Origin: Pseudomonadota bacterium
Lineage (GTDB): Bacteria > Pseudomonadota > Gammaproteobacteria > SZUA-229
NCBI GenBank assembly: GCA_030673345.1
Contig: DAOVJH010000043.1
Coordinates: 1-8,406 of the forward strand
DNA length: 8,406 bases
Reading direction: 5' to 3'
Shown here: positions 7,728 through 8,406 of the stretch, piece by piece
Layout of the letters: the number at the start of each line of letters is the position of its first letter
Position numbering within the stretch: position 1 is the first letter of the stretch
Made by a program: the position numbers and the translations under genes
Notes under the pieces: model-generated
Database searches by the model: none
Told to the model about the DNA's origin: nothing
Seen by the model: only the letters and a program-made list of their open reading frames with translations

Positions 7728-8406
7728 ATGCAACTCAATCCATCAGAAATCAGTGAACTGATTAAATCACGAATCGAAAACTTTGACCAGAAAGTCGAAG
7801 CCCGTACCGAAGGTACCATCGTTAGTTTAATGGACGGTATTATTCGTATCCACGGTCTTGCCGATGCTATGCAAGGTGAGATGATCGAACTGCCTGGCGA
7901 TACATTTGCCATGGCGTTAAACCTTGAGCGCGATTCTGTCGGTGCGGTAGTTTTAGGTAGCTACGGTCACTTGCTCGAAGGCGATACTGCTAAATGTACT
8001 GGCCGTATTCTTGAAGTTCCTATCGGCGAAGAAATGCTGGGTCGTGTTGTTGACGCTCTCGGTGTGCCGATCGACGGTAAGGGCCCTATCAATGCGAAAC
8101 TTACTGCGCCGATCGAAAAAATTGCACCGGGTGTAATCGAACGTAAGTCAGTTGATCAGCCAGTACAGACAGGCCTTAAAGCGATCGATGCCATGGTGCC
8201 TATTGGTCGTGGCCAGCGTGAGCTGATCATCGGAGACCGCCAGACAGGTAAAACAGCGGTAGCGATTGATGCCATCATCAACCAGGCAGGTACCGGCGTT
8301 AAATGTATCTATGTGGCTATTGCTCAAAAAGCTTCAACTGTTGCGAACATCGTTCGTAAACTGGAAGAGCATGGCGCGATGGAGCACACCACCATCGTTG
8401 CCGCTA
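7728..8406 (+). CDS. atpA: F1Fo ATP synthase subunit alpha (N-terminal part, cut by window end)
   Basis: Alpha alternates with beta in the F1 hexamer and holds the non-catalytic nucleotide sites. The first 226 codons are present and open to the last base; the family is about 513 residues, so the missing part reflects the window edge, not a broken gene. The start [16 protein letters not shown] matches E. coli closely, with AAGAGG (7715-7720) seven bases upstream. The beta-barrel domain (about 25-95) is followed by the nucleotide-binding domain with [20 protein letters not shown] (147-166) and the Walker A motif GDRQTGKT (169-176), including Lys175 and Thr176 at the E. coli positions. atpG, atpD and atpC would be expected further on. 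Confidence 0.98.
   Translation, partial: MQLNPSEISELIKSRIENFDQKVEARTEGTIVSLMDGIIRIHGLADAMQGEMIELPGDTFAMALNLERDSVGAVVLGSYGHLLEGDTAKCTGRILEVPIGEEMLGRVVDALGVPIDGKGPINAKLTAPIEKIAPGVIERKSVDQPVQTGLKAIDAMVPIGRGQRELIIGDRQTGKTAVAIDAIINQAGTGVKCIYVAIAQKASTVANIVRKLEEHGAMEHTTIVAA

Overview
The window is a conserved piece of a gammaproteobacterial chromosome. All genes lie on the + strand, in the order: small unknown gene, mnmG, rsmG, parA, parB, atpI, atpB, atpE, atpF, atpH, atpA (cut by the window end). The proteins align closely, from memory, with E. coli MnmG, RsmG and F1Fo-ATPase subunits. The presence of chromosomal parAB between rsmG and the atp operon argues against Enterobacterales and fits other gammaproteobacteria, such as pseudomonad-, vibrio- or sulfur-oxidiser-like lineages. 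I cannot name a genus. Coding G+C is moderate, while the first 160 bases are only about 22% G+C by hand count.

Bases 1-244 hold no gene I can support. They are AT-rich, with short TATAAG-type repeats, one near-consensus DnaA box and a small hairpin. A 66-residue membrane-anchored or exported protein of unknown function follows (245-445). The gap before mnmG holds a consensus -10 box and, overlapping it and the mnmG start, a 13-bp hairpin followed by six T residues. This is the most unusual feature of the window. It looks like a terminator for upstream transcription that a transcript started at the local promoter would escape.

mnmG (tRNA wobble uridine modification) and rsmG (16S rRNA m7G methylation) come next, then parA-parB (chromosome segregation). 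No full parS site was seen. Between parB and atpI sits a strong sigma-70-type promoter with a GC-rich discriminator, the kind associated with growth-rate and stringent control, and it drives the atp operon.

The atp operon is in the standard order I-B-E-F-H-A. Gene spacing is tight, with atpI and atpB overlapping by 8 bases. The exception is atpE, which has an AT-rich leader with the best Shine-Dalgarno sequence in the operon and a hairpin straddling its stop codon. Both fit the need for many copies of subunit c. Key residues of subunits a (Arg229), c (Asp60) and alpha (Walker A Lys175) are intact, so the encoded part of the enzyme looks functional and proton-type.

Most of the window is ordinary housekeeping DNA. 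I see no mobile element, CRISPR array, tRNA, rRNA or defence system. The points worth a second look are regulatory structures and the small orphan gene.
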